Shown here piece by piece: positions 8,872-17,956 of a DNA stretch of 64,000 bases. A program made the translations under genes and the position numbers. A model generated the notes under the pieces. It was not told the origin of the DNA. It did no database searches and saw only the letters and a program-made list of their open reading frames with translations. This stretch comes from Spirosoma endophyticum (GTDB lineage Bacteria > Bacteroidota > Bacteroidia > Cytophagales > Spirosomataceae). The stretch spans positions 744,001-808,000 of the forward strand of contig NZ_FOLQ01000001.1 in the NCBI RefSeq assembly GCF_900112365.1, read 5' to 3'. The first letter of the stretch is position 1; each line of letters opens with the position of its first letter.

Positions 8872-10287
8872 TTATTGAATCACTACATCGCGTTCAAGCG
8901 GAATCCCGTCGATAACCGTACCATCTCCACGTACTACCTGTATGGTTAACTGGTAACGCCCGGCTGGCAATGTTCCGGGGAACGTAATTTGTTCAACGCC
9001 CGTCGGTGGGTTGCTACCAAACATGATCGTATATACTTGCGCCGGATCGTCTAAACCCGTAAGCCGTAACTGTTTGATTGCCTTACTGTCGTTCTGCGTA
9101 AATAAATAATAATTTGCATTGAGGCTGTACGCTACTCCTCTGGTTAGCACAATAGGTGTATCGAACGAATAGGAATCCCCCAATAGATTTTTAAGTGTCG
9201 CTTGTCCGGGCAACGACAACGCTTCAATAATCAGCGGTCGAGCCTGATCGCTGATCGTTATGCGCCCGGTCGATGGGGTAGCTATGCCATTGACAAGTAA
9301 CTGGGCATAATAATAACCGGGTGTAAGATTGATCGCCGTTGGCAGCCGAATACCCGGCTGTTTATCAACGAAACCCAGCGCATCCAACGTCAGTGCTGGC
9401 TGATTACGCCCCTGAATTCGAACACTCAATTTATCGTCCTTATAGAAATTCGACCCATACAAAAGATAATCACCCGAGTTGAGCTGGAACGTATAATTGG
9501 CGTTAAAATTTGCCTGGGTCGTTCCTTTGAGCAACTGAATGGTTTGAGCCAGGGTAGCCGTTCGTCCATTTGGCTTAGCTAACTCAACCGTATAGTCGCC
9601 GGGCTTGTAGTAGGTTTCATAACCATTCAGGTAAATCGACACGATCGTAGCGCCATCTGTTGTAGACGTACGATTGCAAATCGATTCGCGTCCAAACACC
9701 ACAACACTTGGCTGAACGCGTTCGCCAGATACCTTATTGATAAGCGTTAACGTATTGTTTTGGTAGCCAGATCCGTCGACGTAATTGTACACAGGCAGAC
9801 ATATATAGTTAGTCTGATTGCCAACTGAATAGGCCTGAGGTCCTGATAACGTACCAAATCTCAGATCGCCAGCGGGTTTCAAAACCATTGTATACGTATT
9901 GGTTTTGTTGTTGGTAGTGCTAATTAGCAACGGAAAGTTACTGGCAACCGCAAAAATGTCAAGTATATAATCGTTACCATAAGCCACCGTCGTACTGGGT
10001 GTTAACGTGAGCGTTGGCTTGAGAAAACTGGCAGAATAGCTTGTCGGGATGGTTACCGTTATTTGTTTGGTATCCTGATTGATCTGGATATTCTGGTCTG
10101 GAATGTCAGGAATACGCACGGCCAGAATACGTGGCTCGCCATTAGGGCCAAACCCCGGATCAACCTCATTTTCTTTCTTGCAGGACTGCGTACACAAAAG
10201 TAGAGAAAGTCCTAAAAATAGGGCGACGTAGTAAAGACTACTCCGTTGTTCGCTTCGCTGAGTTGACATACGCATCTGCCTGATCAC
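8872..10287 (-). CDS. Secreted lipoprotein with tandem beta-sandwich (IPT/DUF5018-like) domains
   Basis: 471 residues. A positively charged start is followed by a hydrophobic stretch (about residues 19-31) and TQSC|KKENEVD, a Bacteroidota-type lipobox with Cys36. The true start may be Met5 or Met7. The first domain (about 45-135) resembles the N-terminal domains of SusE- or DUF5018-like lipoproteins (ITVTIPTSYSASFLKPTLTL, then NKTNTYTMVLKP). The rest looks like three or four beta-sandwich modules. There is no catalytic motif. It is not next to a SusC gene, so a role as a glycan-binding surface lipoprotein is only a guess. Outer-membrane lipoprotein is the safe part of the call. Confidence 0.65.
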   Translation of the reverse strand: MIRQMRMSTQRSEQRSSLYYVALFLGLSLLLCTQSCKKENEVDPGFGPNGEPRILAVRIPDIPDQNIQINQDTKQITVTIPTSYSASFLKPTLTLTPSTTVAYGNDYILDIFAVASNFPLLISTTNNKTNTYTMVLKPAGDLRFGTLSGPQAYSVGNQTNYICLPVYNYVDGSGYQNNTLTLINKVSGERVQPSVVVFGRESICNRTSTTDGATIVSIYLNGYETYYKPGDYTVELAKPNGRTATLAQTIQLLKGTTQANFNANYTFQLNSGDYLLYGSNFYKDDKLSVRIQGRNQPALTLDALGFVDKQPGIRLPTAINLTPGYYYAQLLVNGIATPSTGRITISDQARPLIIEALSLPGQATLKNLLGDSYSFDTPIVLTRGVAYSLNANYYLFTQNDSKAIKQLRLTGLDDPAQVYTIMFGSNPPTGVEQITFPGTLPAGRYQLTIQVVRGDGTVIDGIPLERDVVIQ

Positions 10288-10387
10288 TTATTTTGTTGTA
10301 ACCAGACAGCTTACCGTTTGTTGTTGAAAAACTCTATTAATATTGAAGCTAAAATGTCCTATTGTGAGCCGTTAACGGGAGAGATGA

Positions 10388-11440
10388 TCAGAAAATATAG
10401 CGAATCTCACACCAGGGAATCTCCTCCTGTACCAGGCCTTTGAATACCTCAACCATCTTGCTTTTTAACTGATGAGCGTAGCGAATATTCCATCCCCCAA
10501 ACTGGCTGACTTTGCTCTCCTGCAACTCGGGCACCCACAGCAATTCCTCGGCTTTTGGATTTATAGCCAGATTCGCCTGGTGCTGCCATTGGTTGTGCGT
10601 CAGAAAAATCACTTCAGCTTTGAGTTGTGCCCGGACTTCAGGCCGTAAAGCCGTATCCAGCTGGCGAAATAACTCACGATAGTCGTTGCGCCAGGCTTTT
10701 CGGTCGCCATCGGGACCGCTATACACGATAACCGGCGAAAAATTGACGTGCACCTCATAGCCTGCGTCATAGAAGTCATTAATAGCGGCAATGCGTTTCT
10801 CAATACTGTCGGTGCGTACATCCACCAGTTTACTAACATGGCTGGGCATTAGACTAAATCGAATGCGCACTTTTCGTTTGGGGTCAAAATCGAGCAGGTC
10901 ACGGTTGACAAATTTAGTTGCAAACGTAGCTTTAGCCCTGGGATGATCGCAGTAAAATTCGAACACCTGCTGAATGCCCTCCGTCAGATTATAGTCAATC
11001 GAAATATCGGAATTACAGCCGATGTCGTATGTCCAGTATGTAGCATCGGTTTGATTAGTGGGCTTAGGCCACGACAATGCCTGAACGTGCTGATCGATGG
11101 TTGCCATGTTTTCCTCAACGTTCGTAAACAGCGTAATCGGATTAACATTCTTGTGCCGATCAACGTAGCAGTAGGTGCAGCCGCCAAAGCATCCGTTAGC
11201 TAAACTTGGTGCGATATAATCCGCACTCCGTCCACTCCATTTTACATCCCGCGTTTTCAGTTTACCCAGTACGAGCACATCGGATTTAACCTTGAAATGA
11301 TTCATGCCCAATTCCGGCAGGCGATTGTGCTGTTTCACTTCAAGTCGTTCTGCATCGGGGAACTGCGCCAGTACGGCTTCTCCCCGATCATTAAGAGCAT
11401 CGGCGGTGTAGAGAATGAGAGACGGTTTGAAATCAGGCAT
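10388..11440 (-). CDS. Spore photoproduct lyase-like radical SAM protein
   Basis: 350 residues. The radical SAM signature NGCFGGCTYCYVDRHKN gives Cys84, Cys88 and Cys91 (CX3CX2C), and the surrounding sequence follows the spore-photoproduct-lyase family (YWTYDIGCNSDISIDYNLT, FATKFVNRDLL, RIRFSLMPSHVSKLVDVRT). True SplB enzymes reverse the spore photoproduct thymine dimer. Bacteroidota do not make spores, so here the substrate is unknown; repair of another DNA photolesion or tRNA/metabolite chemistry are both possible. The conserved C-terminal region with WNIRYAHQLK is intact. It stands as a single gene between a lipoprotein and a membrane-bound regulator, all on the minus strand. Confidence 0.85.
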   Translation of the reverse strand: MPDFKPSLILYTADALNDRGEAVLAQFPDAERLEVKQHNRLPELGMNHFKVKSDVLVLGKLKTRDVKWSGRSADYIAPSLANGCFGGCTYCYVDRHKNVNPITLFTNVEENMATIDQHVQALSWPKPTNQTDATYWTYDIGCNSDISIDYNLTEGIQQVFEFYCDHPRAKATFATKFVNRDLLDFDPKRKVRIRFSLMPSHVSKLVDVRTDSIEKRIAAINDFYDAGYEVHVNFSPVIVYSGPDGDRKAWRNDYRELFRQLDTALRPEVRAQLKAEVIFLTHNQWQHQANLAINPKAEELLWVPELQESKVSQFGGWNIRYAHQLKSKMVEVFKGLVQEEIPWCEIRYIF

Positions 11441-11548
11441 TAATCAGACGTTGAGTATATATTAATAACGCCCGACAACAATGCTTAGTTCAAAAAATTC
11501 TTTAGTTAATTGCCTGAACAATAATGACTTATAAAATAAAAATAGATT

Positions 11549-12904
11549 CTACTCAGTCTTAATTTTAGCAGGCAGAAAATGGCTTGTATTCTTTGTAGAC
11601 GAGTCAAATTTATCCTCGAAAGCAACGGTTCCATCAGGTTGCAAAAAACGAACGAAATCCACCGACCCAGTTCCTTCGAAGTCATAACTAATACCAATAA
11701 TATCTTGGGTGGCCGTAGGAATGCGGGTTTCATAGGCTTTTTTACCATCGACAAAAAGTTGGGCATGCCCATTTCGAACGTCACAACGTAGGTCTGTCCA
11801 CTTCGATAAATCCGTGCCAAAGGCCGACAAATCCATCGTTTTAGCTTCAGCAGAATGCCCCGCCAGGTAGAGCTGCAGATTTCCGATGCATCCTTTCGCC
11901 GACAGTGGAATAGAGAAAATCTCATTCTTGCAAAGAATGGTAATTGTAACGTTCTGACAAACGGAGGAACCCTGTTTGACATCGCTTTTCAGCCGTGTTT
12001 TCAGCGTGAAATTATCATCTCGAAGGTTCTTGAATTCCCGAACGTAGCGATAGCGAACCGTCGGCGGTTGGGGCTGCATAGGAATGTTATGCTGCTGAAT
12101 CGTCGCTACCGGCAAGCTCAGGACGCCGTTGCGAATAACCTCGTTTGGCATGACATAAACGGGGACGGGTTCCTGCATAATCGCTACGTGCCAGCCGTCC
12201 GACGGAATCAGGAGATCATGTTCCCGAATGATTTGATCGCCCACCACCAGCTTCGCCCGGAAATAGCCGGGATGGTAGTAGATCGAAGTGTGCTCATGAC
12301 CATTCTTGGGCACGGCCTGGCGTCGGCGCGGGTCCCACGACTGCTGAATAAACACCGAATCGGTTGGCGAAGCGGTGGCGTCGTAATGAAACACAACCGA
12401 ATTTGGAATGCTGTTCGTGACGTATTGACTGCTAAAGGAAAAATCTTCGGGCGAAAGTGGGGCGCGTTTGACGTAATTCAGAAAAAACACCGACACACCG
12501 GCTAGCCCAACAAGTAGTCCCGCCCCAAGCCACCAGCGCTTTAAAGTAGATCGATGTTCTGAACGAACCGGCTCCGATGTAAGGGGATCAGCAATATCAG
12601 AAGCCGACTCTTTCGCTGTTGGTTCTGGCTGCGACAGGCGTTTAAAGTGCGGCCAGTTTTCGTATCCCACAAACTGGACCAACGTAGTCAGTGTCGTAGC
12701 AGTAGGTGCGGATTCGTACTTCACCCGCCCCCACACCCGCTTGAGTGTCGTAACACTTAGTGACACGCCTGTTTGCTCGGCAATACGTTCGCTAAGCCGC
12801 TCAAAATCCTGCGTTGCCCAACTGTCACTACGTCCCCATCCCACCTTCTCTTCGATCAGTCGACGACAGCGGATAAGCTCCCGATCTTCCTGCTGGGTTA
12901 TCAT
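11549..12904 (-). CDS. Membrane-anchored one-component regulator with extracytoplasmic LamG-like domain
   Basis: 451 residues with an unusual layout. The cytoplasmic N-terminus (residues 1-90) is basic and looks like a DNA-binding helix-turn-helix region (LSERIAEQTGVSLSVTTLKR, then TLTTLVQFVGYENW). A proline/acidic linker and one membrane helix (about 124-143, WWLGAGLLVGLAGVSVFFL) follow, then about 305 extracytoplasmic residues. These hold a PKD-like beta stretch near 160-250 and a concanavalin/LamG-type part near 285-440. The architecture recalls CadC/ToxR-type proteins, but the N-terminal family is not one I can name. The gene is divergent (about 130 bp) from a secreted LamG-type protein, a likely target. 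I infer that ligand binding outside is transmitted to DNA binding inside. Confidence 0.6.
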   Translation of the reverse strand: MITQQEDRELIRCRRLIEEKVGWGRSDSWATQDFERLSERIAEQTGVSLSVTTLKRVWGRVKYESAPTATTLTTLVQFVGYENWPHFKRLSQPEPTAKESASDIADPLTSEPVRSEHRSTLKRWWLGAGLLVGLAGVSVFFLNYVKRAPLSPEDFSFSSQYVTNSIPNSVVFHYDATASPTDSVFIQQSWDPRRRQAVPKNGHEHTSIYYHPGYFRAKLVVGDQIIREHDLLIPSDGWHVAIMQEPVPVYVMPNEVIRNGVLSLPVATIQQHNIPMQPQPPTVRYRYVREFKNLRDDNFTLKTRLKSDVKQGSSVCQNVTITILCKNEIFSIPLSAKGCIGNLQLYLAGHSAEAKTMDLSAFGTDLSKWTDLRCDVRNGHAQLFVDGKKAYETRIPTATQDIIGISYDFEGTGSVDFVRFLQPDGTVAFEDKFDSSTKNTSHFLPAKIKTE

Positions 12905-12937
12905 TTCGTCTCTCTATCAGTCAGTTACCCGTTTGTA

Positions 12938-12945
12938 TAAATTTG
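12938..12945 (+). promoter_or_regulatory. Possible -7 box for the secreted LamG-type gene
   Basis: TAAATTTG matches the Bacteroidota -7 consensus TAnnTTTG exactly, about 90 bp before the ATG at 13036. No clear -33 TTTG lies at the right distance, so this is tentative; the region is also the promoter zone of the divergent regulator. Confidence 0.25.
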
Positions 12946-13035
12946 AACGCAAGTTGAACAACATTGAATGGCTCGATTTCCCGAAAGTTCGCAGGTTTGT
13001 TCCCGTTCATTCTACCAAATGTACTGAAACAACCC

Positions 13036-14139
13036 ATGAAAGCTCTATTGCTCATCTTAGTATTCGCCAGCCACTACACCCTCGCTCAAACGACTGTTCC
13101 TTTCGATGAATCCCATTGGGCAATTGCGGGTAAAATGACGAAAGAAACATTTCAGGGAAAAGACGGCATTCGCCTGACAGACGGGAAGATAGTTCTGAAA
13201 GACAGTACGTTTACCAATGGCATAATTGAATTTGACATGACGCTTACGAATACCCGCTATTTTCCTGGATTTGGTTTCAGAATGCAGGACAACAACAATT
13301 ATGAAGACGTCTATTTACGGCCGCACCGGATGAACAATCCCGATGCGATGCAATACATGCCGGTTTTTAACAGTCAGGAATCCTGGCAACTTTACCACGG
13401 CGATGGCTATTCGGCCACCGTAACGTATTCCTTAGATGAGTGGATTCATATTAAACTGGTGGTTCGGTGTTCGCAGGCAGAGGTGTATGTAGGCGATCAG
13501 CGTAAGCCTGCGCTGGTGATTCACCATCTAAAACGGGAAGTCAAACCCGGCCGAATAATGTTAGACAACGGCGCACCAGCTCCCGCCATCGCCCGGTTTG
13601 CCAACTTCCAGTACACCAAATCGGACAACCCGACAATGGTAGGGACGTTCAAGCCCGAAGCGTCCGCCCAACCCGGCACCATTATGAGCTGGCAGATTTC
13701 TACTACGTTCAACGAGAAGCAACTCCAAGCTGACTACTCCATTCCGCAGGATCTGGCAAGCCGTTTAACATGGCAGGCACTTCCAGCCGAACCGTCTGGC
13801 CTTATCAACTTATCCAGAATCAGGAAATTAAGCGAAGCGGCCAACGCGGTTTTTGCGAAGGTGACCATCCTGTCGGATAAGCCGCAGATCAGGAAATTCC
13901 AGTTTGGCTTCAGCGACCGGGTCAAGGTCTATTGTAACGGTCGATTGCTGTATAGCGGAGAGGATGTTTTTCTGTCCCGCGACTACCGATTTCTGGGGAC
14001 CATCGGTTATTTCGACGAGGTTTATCTGGACTTAAAGAAGGGCAAAAACGAACTCTGGATGGCTATCTCAGAAGACTTCGGAGGTTGGGGCCTCAAAGGA
14101 ATCATTGCCGATCAGGCTGGTCTTACGATTGAACCATAA
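13036..14139 (+). CDS. Secreted LamG/DUF1080-like protein
   Basis: 367 residues from the ATG at 13036, chosen because it opens a clean signal peptide (MKALLLILVFASHYTLAQ); upstream in-frame sequence lacks this. A concanavalin-like domain (about residues 20-195) carries the typical pattern NGIIEFDMTLTNTRYFPGFG and DEWIHIKLVVRCSQAEVYV. A second beta-sandwich (about 215-367) ends WGLKGIIADQ. There are no catalytic residues that I recognise, so it is probably a glycan-binding or accessory secreted protein. It is divergent from the membrane regulator at 11549-12904, whose outer part has the same fold type. Confidence 0.65.
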   Translation: MKALLLILVFASHYTLAQTTVPFDESHWAIAGKMTKETFQGKDGIRLTDGKIVLKDSTFTNGIIEFDMTLTNTRYFPGFGFRMQDNNNYEDVYLRPHRMNNPDAMQYMPVFNSQESWQLYHGDGYSATVTYSLDEWIHIKLVVRCSQAEVYVGDQRKPALVIHHLKREVKPGRIMLDNGAPAPAIARFANFQYTKSDNPTMVGTFKPEASAQPGTIMSWQISTTFNEKQLQADYSIPQDLASRLTWQALPAEPSGLINLSRIRKLSEAANAVFAKVTILSDKPQIRKFQFGFSDRVKVYCNGRLLYSGEDVFLSRDYRFLGTIGYFDEVYLDLKKGKNELWMAISEDFGGWGLKGIIADQAGLTIEP

Positions 14140-14173
14140 AAGCACGTAGCAGGAATCTTCAATTTGCCTGACG

Positions 14174-14213
14174 TCCACTGGTAAACTCATCATTAGTTTA
14201 CTAGTGGAGGCTT
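14174..14213 (+). terminator. Terminator of the LamG-type gene
   Basis: A 14-bp stem with one mismatch (TCCACTGGTAAACT / AGTTTACTAGTGGA) followed by GGCTTTTTT. Confidence 0.85.
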
Positions 14214-14340
14214 TTTTATAAGCCTAAGCAGCAGTAGACGCTTTATTCATTAAAACTCTAAATCCCTATTTGATATCTATATTCGTTCAAGAAAGTTGTC
14301 CAAAAAACCAATCAAACAGGCGACTCAGGCAATTATTAAC

Positions 14341-14946
14341 ATGCGTAAACCTTCGGCGACTCCGCTTTATAAAGCGCGTATTTCGACCAACGCCCGGCAA
14401 TTCTGGTTCACGCAGATAATTTATCTGATGGCGGGTAGCCTTACCCTTTTCGCTATTCTTAGCCTACCAAGGAACGGTAAATGGCTCAGCACCACTATTG
14501 ACCGATTCTATAACCAACGACAAAAATTAGGTAAGCAAACGGATGTGGCTACCCGAAAACGGGAAGGATATGGCGACGCTTATATATACACCGAGCTAAT
14601 CCGGCAACGCTGTCAACCAGACGATTACTTTCTGGTTCCTCCACAACAATACCTGATTCGAAATGCGTATCAGCAAGGCAAATCGACGGGGTATGCCTGG
14701 TTATATCCGAGCGTTTTGTATTACCATTTGGGCAAAGCGGTTCATTTGCTGGATATGACGGCTCCGGATTCGCTGCTGCAACGGGCGACGCATACGTTCT
14801 GGGTCTACGAGAACAAGATTTTCTTACTGACCTTCAAAGAGCATAACCGGCCGCTGGTTCTTGGCGAATTCAGAAAATACGACCCTCACTTTTTTGCGTA
14901 CACGCCCAAACAGGCTCGGGCCTACTACACCCAATCAAAGCCATGA
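14341..14946 (+). CDS. Membrane-anchored protein of unknown function, first gene of a two-gene cassette
   Basis: 201 residues from the ATG at 14341; a TTG at 14296 would add 15 residues and cannot be excluded. One membrane helix is visible near residues 22-42 (IIYLMAGSLTLFAILSL), with a short basic cytoplasmic start and a soluble domain outside containing YIYTELIRQRCQPDDYFLVPP. No family is recognised. Its stop overlaps the ATG of the next gene (ATGA), so the two are translationally coupled. The neighbour is a large polytopic protein resembling GT-C glycosyltransferases; this protein may supply or present its substrate, which is inference. Confidence 0.55.
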   Translation: MRKPSATPLYKARISTNARQFWFTQIIYLMAGSLTLFAILSLPRNGKWLSTTIDRFYNQRQKLGKQTDVATRKREGYGDAYIYTELIRQRCQPDDYFLVPPQQYLIRNAYQQGKSTGYAWLYPSVLYYHLGKAVHLLDMTAPDSLLQRATHTFWVYENKIFLLTFKEHNRPLVLGEFRKYDPHFFAYTPKQARAYYTQSKP

Positions 14947-16364
14947 GCCTGTCAATTACGCTTGTCATTGTCGCTCAGTTTCTGATTGGCTTTGGCGTGG
15001 TTACCCGTTTGCGTGTTGCCACCAATGGGTTTAGCTTAGCAGGGTTATCCATGCTAGCGGGCATGGGAGTCAGTTCTGTACTGCCCTTCATCGTGCAGTT
15101 TGTACACCTGCCTATTGCGCCAAAGTCTGTATTTTTTGGTCTGGGACTTGTGGCACTTTTGTCGCTGTTACTGCTACGTGGTCAGTTGATTTATCTACGC
15201 GAAATAGCTGCCTGGAGTCGGCTTTCGGTTCGTCTGTGCGAACTGCCCTTCCTGGCATTCTGGGCGTACCTGTTGTTCATCAGCGCCTGGAAATGTGCCT
15301 GGTTTCCAAACCAGCCGTTCGATACCATCGTTGGGCCAGATCTGGTTGCTACGTTTGCGGTTAAGGAGCATACCCTTGTCTCGTCGGTATTTACCGAGCA
15401 TTTGTCTTCTGTCTCGGTTTTCAGTAACCAACCGTTCTACGCACCATTCACGGCCATGCAGCAGGTCATTTATCTATTGGCCGCAGAGGGTCATGGCCCG
15501 TTTGCGTTCGGAAAAGTGTGGCTTACCGTTCTGGTGGTGGCCTTTGGCTTATTTTTTTACGGTGAATTACGCGAACGAATCCATCCGCTCCTGGCGGGGA
15601 TTTTAGTAACCCTGCTGGCCTGTGCACCCGAATTATTTGCTTATACCTTGCTGGTCCAGACGGACTGGGCGAATGCTGCCTTTTTTGCGGCTGGCGTTAT
15701 CTTGCTGGAACGCTACCTTGAGTCGGCACAGCGTGGGTACCTGACAGGCAGTGCGTTGTTGTTCGCTATGGCTTGCTGGACCCGTACCGAAACCATTTTC
15801 TTCGTACCCATTGGTTCACTGTTGGTGTTTGCCAAAACGATTCGATCATCACCGGCAACCGCAATCAAGCGGTCAGTCGGCCTTTTTTTAGCGTGCCTTC
15901 TTCCGGTTCTTTTCTGGAACTACAGCTTTCTACGTGGCTACGTACCGCTACCTCCTCACGCGTCATTAGGATCAATACATGGCATTACGGAAGGTTACGT
16001 TCCTCATCTCCTTCAGATTTATAAGAGTATGAACGCACAGGTAGTTTTCGACGCCGATTACTGGAACTATGCCGTACCTATCTTCCTGTTCCTGACCGTG
16101 CTCAATGTCATTAGTTTTCGCGACAAACATGGACTGAGCCTGCTTATCTGGATAGCTGCCGTCTATATTCTATTTGGCTTATTTATTCAGCACATTGATG
16201 GTGCCAACGTTCCCTACACGTTCCGTCGGGGATTTTTCAAATTGTTGTTTCTGATGTATGTTTATCTCGGCACAACAAGCTTATTTCGCTGGTTGTCGAC
16301 CTGGCTTTATCGGTGGGAAGGACGACCGGATAACTCAACGGTTAGCGTAAAGGCGGGTTCTTAA
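14943..16364 (+). CDS. Polytopic membrane protein, possibly a GT-C-type glycosyltransferase
   Basis: 473 residues with about ten to twelve hydrophobic helices spread over the whole length. The pattern of an N-terminal helix block, a loop with FPNQPFDTIVGPDLVATF, and a C-terminal block is reminiscent of GT-C lipid-linked-sugar transferases. An acidic loop motif and the phrase CWTRTETIFFVPIG after a membrane helix recall the corresponding region in GT39/GT83-like proteins. I cannot assign a family with certainty; a flippase or polymerase-like role is possible. It is coupled to the previous gene by a 4-bp overlap, and both would act at the inner membrane. Confidence 0.55.
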   Translation: MSLSITLVIVAQFLIGFGVVTRLRVATNGFSLAGLSMLAGMGVSSVLPFIVQFVHLPIAPKSVFFGLGLVALLSLLLLRGQLIYLREIAAWSRLSVRLCELPFLAFWAYLLFISAWKCAWFPNQPFDTIVGPDLVATFAVKEHTLVSSVFTEHLSSVSVFSNQPFYAPFTAMQQVIYLLAAEGHGPFAFGKVWLTVLVVAFGLFFYGELRERIHPLLAGILVTLLACAPELFAYTLLVQTDWANAAFFAAGVILLERYLESAQRGYLTGSALLFAMACWTRTETIFFVPIGSLLVFAKTIRSSPATAIKRSVGLFLACLLPVLFWNYSFLRGYVPLPPHASLGSIHGITEGYVPHLLQIYKSMNAQVVFDADYWNYAVPIFLFLTVLNVISFRDKHGLSLLIWIAAVYILFGLFIQHIDGANVPYTFRRGFFKLLFLMYVYLGTTSLFRWLSTWLYRWEGRPDNSTVSVKAGS

Positions 16365-16566
16365 AGTTGGGCGTATGGTTTCGTTCGGTACAACTGATTC
16401 GCCAGCATGAACGTACCATCACCTAGTAGCGAATCAATTCATTTAAACGTTTTGGTTAATCATAACTTCACGCTTCTCACATTTTTTTACCTGTAACTAA
16501 CTCATATTCTAGGAAATGTCGTTCTGTCTTTTTGTGCATTATGCTATATTAGGCGGTCAATCCCGC

Positions 16567-16583
16567 ATACGTATAATACGTAT
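16567..16583 (+). promoter_or_regulatory. Two tandem ATACGTAT palindromes before the CPBP gene
   Basis: Two copies of the 8-bp palindrome ATACGTAT separated by one base, 34 bp before the start codon at 16617. The spacing of 9 bp between centres, about one helical turn, suits a dimeric repressor. No regulator gene is adjacent. Confidence 0.4.
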
Positions 16584-16616
16584 TTCTGGAGACAGAGCTG
16601 ATGCTCCATTTCCATA

Positions 16617-17363
16617 ATGTCAACCAACACATTAAAGCAAATAGCCAGATCTAAACCTGCTATGAAACAACTTGTACTTCCTATTTTCGTATTTGCCTTG
16701 TTGGCTTTTGCTTTTTCATGGGCAGTCAATCAATTCTTACCAGCGCTTACCTGGTTCGACATTGATGTGAAAGAAATTATGACAGGGTTTGGCCCTGCGC
16801 TGTCTGGCTTGATCTGTTACCGAATTTTTCGGCATTCCTAATACGTTCAAACTGTCTTTGGTTGGAACCAAACCAGCTGTAGTTGGTGGAATTGTTTTTT
16901 TGAGTCTCCTGCTTCCGGTTTTACTCAGCCATCAGGCCGATAAAGTTGGGATGACAGGCCTTGTTTTATCTCAATTCATCTACACGTTGGGGGAAGAGTT
17001 TGGTTGGCGACATTACCTGCAAAACGCGGTAGCGAGTTTAACCAAATGGCAACAAGCCCTGATAATCGGAACGATATGGTTTTTCTGGCATTATGCCATC
17101 CTGAACGACCCGACAACGATGTTAACCGGAAAACCTGTCCCTTTTTTTATGTCGGTATTCCTTTATTTGTGGGCTTATTGGTGTTGCTTTCCAAATTATT
17201 CGGCGATATAGTGGTACGGACCCAGGCGGTTTTATTACCTGTTGTGCTGCACTTCATTGGCAAAGTGAGCAATGGATATATTCTGCTGGGTTCCTACATT
17301 CTTGTCGTGGCAATCTACCTGATGTGGAATAGGATTGAGTTTAGAAAGCAATCTTTAAGTTAA
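16617..17363 (+). pseudogene. CPBP (CAAX-type) intramembrane protease gene interrupted by two homopolymer frameshifts
   Basis: Three frame segments together spell one CPBP/Abi-type membrane metalloprotease of about 248 residues. Frame 1 runs from the ATG at 16617 to the T5 run at 16825-16829, where one T too many shifts the reading. The second segment carries the active-site motif TLGEEFGWRHYL and the helix FFWHYAILN. At the T7 run 17142-17148 one T too few shifts it back, restoring PFFYVGIPLF and the C-terminal HFIGK segment. Removing one T and adding one T gives an uninterrupted, normal-looking family member. Either the gene is recently broken, or both runs are sequencing errors, or it varies by slippage. 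Its substrate is unknown. Confidence 0.8.
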
Positions 17364-17483
17364 ATAACTTGAGTAATTAACTACTACTTATTTCGACTTG
17401 CGGCCCAGGGAGAACAGCCCCGTAAAGGCCACTTGTGATGACTTAAGTGAACGGATAGCAGATAACCAGTAAAGTAAACCAGT

Positions 17484-17915
17484 ATGACACAGGTAGCCGT
17501 AAAGCTTAATCCTCATCTTTTCTTTGGCGGCAATTGCCAGGAAGCGATGGAGTTTTATAAGGGTGTTTTTGGGGGAGAATTGATATTGGCTCCTTATGGT
17601 GATGGCCCTGCCGACGCTCATAAAGACCCTAAAGCCAACAGTGCGGAGATGAAGGCAAAAATTATGTATGCCAAGTTAAGTGGCGACATTGTGCTTTTGG
17701 CGAGTGATAATCCCCATCACACTGACGCCAAAAACACCGGGCAGTTTGGTTTGTCACTGGAAAGCCCCGATGAGATTCGTTTAAAACGATACTTTGAAAA
17801 ACTTGCCGAAAAGGGTCAGATAACGGCGCCCCTCATCAAACAGTTTTGGGGCGATACATTTGGTATGGTAACTGACCAATTCGGTGTAAACTGGATGGTT
17901 ACCATTACTACGTGA
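17484..17915 (+). CDS. VOC-family (PhnB-like) protein
   Basis: 143 residues of the vicinal-oxygen-chelate superfamily, PhnB-like subgroup. The N-terminal LNPHLFFGGNCQEAMEFYK and the C-terminal WGDTFGMVTDQFGVNWMV are diagnostic. The fold is a pair of beta-alpha-beta-beta-beta modules. Members include glyoxalase-like and antibiotic-resistance proteins, but PhnB-like ones usually lack a known reaction. No membrane or signal sequence is present. It is a single gene, 120 bp after the broken protease gene and convergent with the histidine kinase. Confidence 0.85.
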   Translation: MTQVAVKLNPHLFFGGNCQEAMEFYKGVFGGELILAPYGDGPADAHKDPKANSAEMKAKIMYAKLSGDIVLLASDNPHHTDAKNTGQFGLSLESPDEIRLKRYFEKLAEKGQITAPLIKQFWGDTFGMVTDQFGVNWMVTITT

Positions 17916-17956
17916 GAGTTTAGGCCTGCCCAGAGCCCCATTGTCCCCTGATTGAC

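Noticed and set aside
11855-12505. A 216-codon plus-strand open frame antisense to the membrane regulator
   Set aside because: The minus-strand protein has a membrane helix and domain-like layout; the antisense product does not look like a protein.
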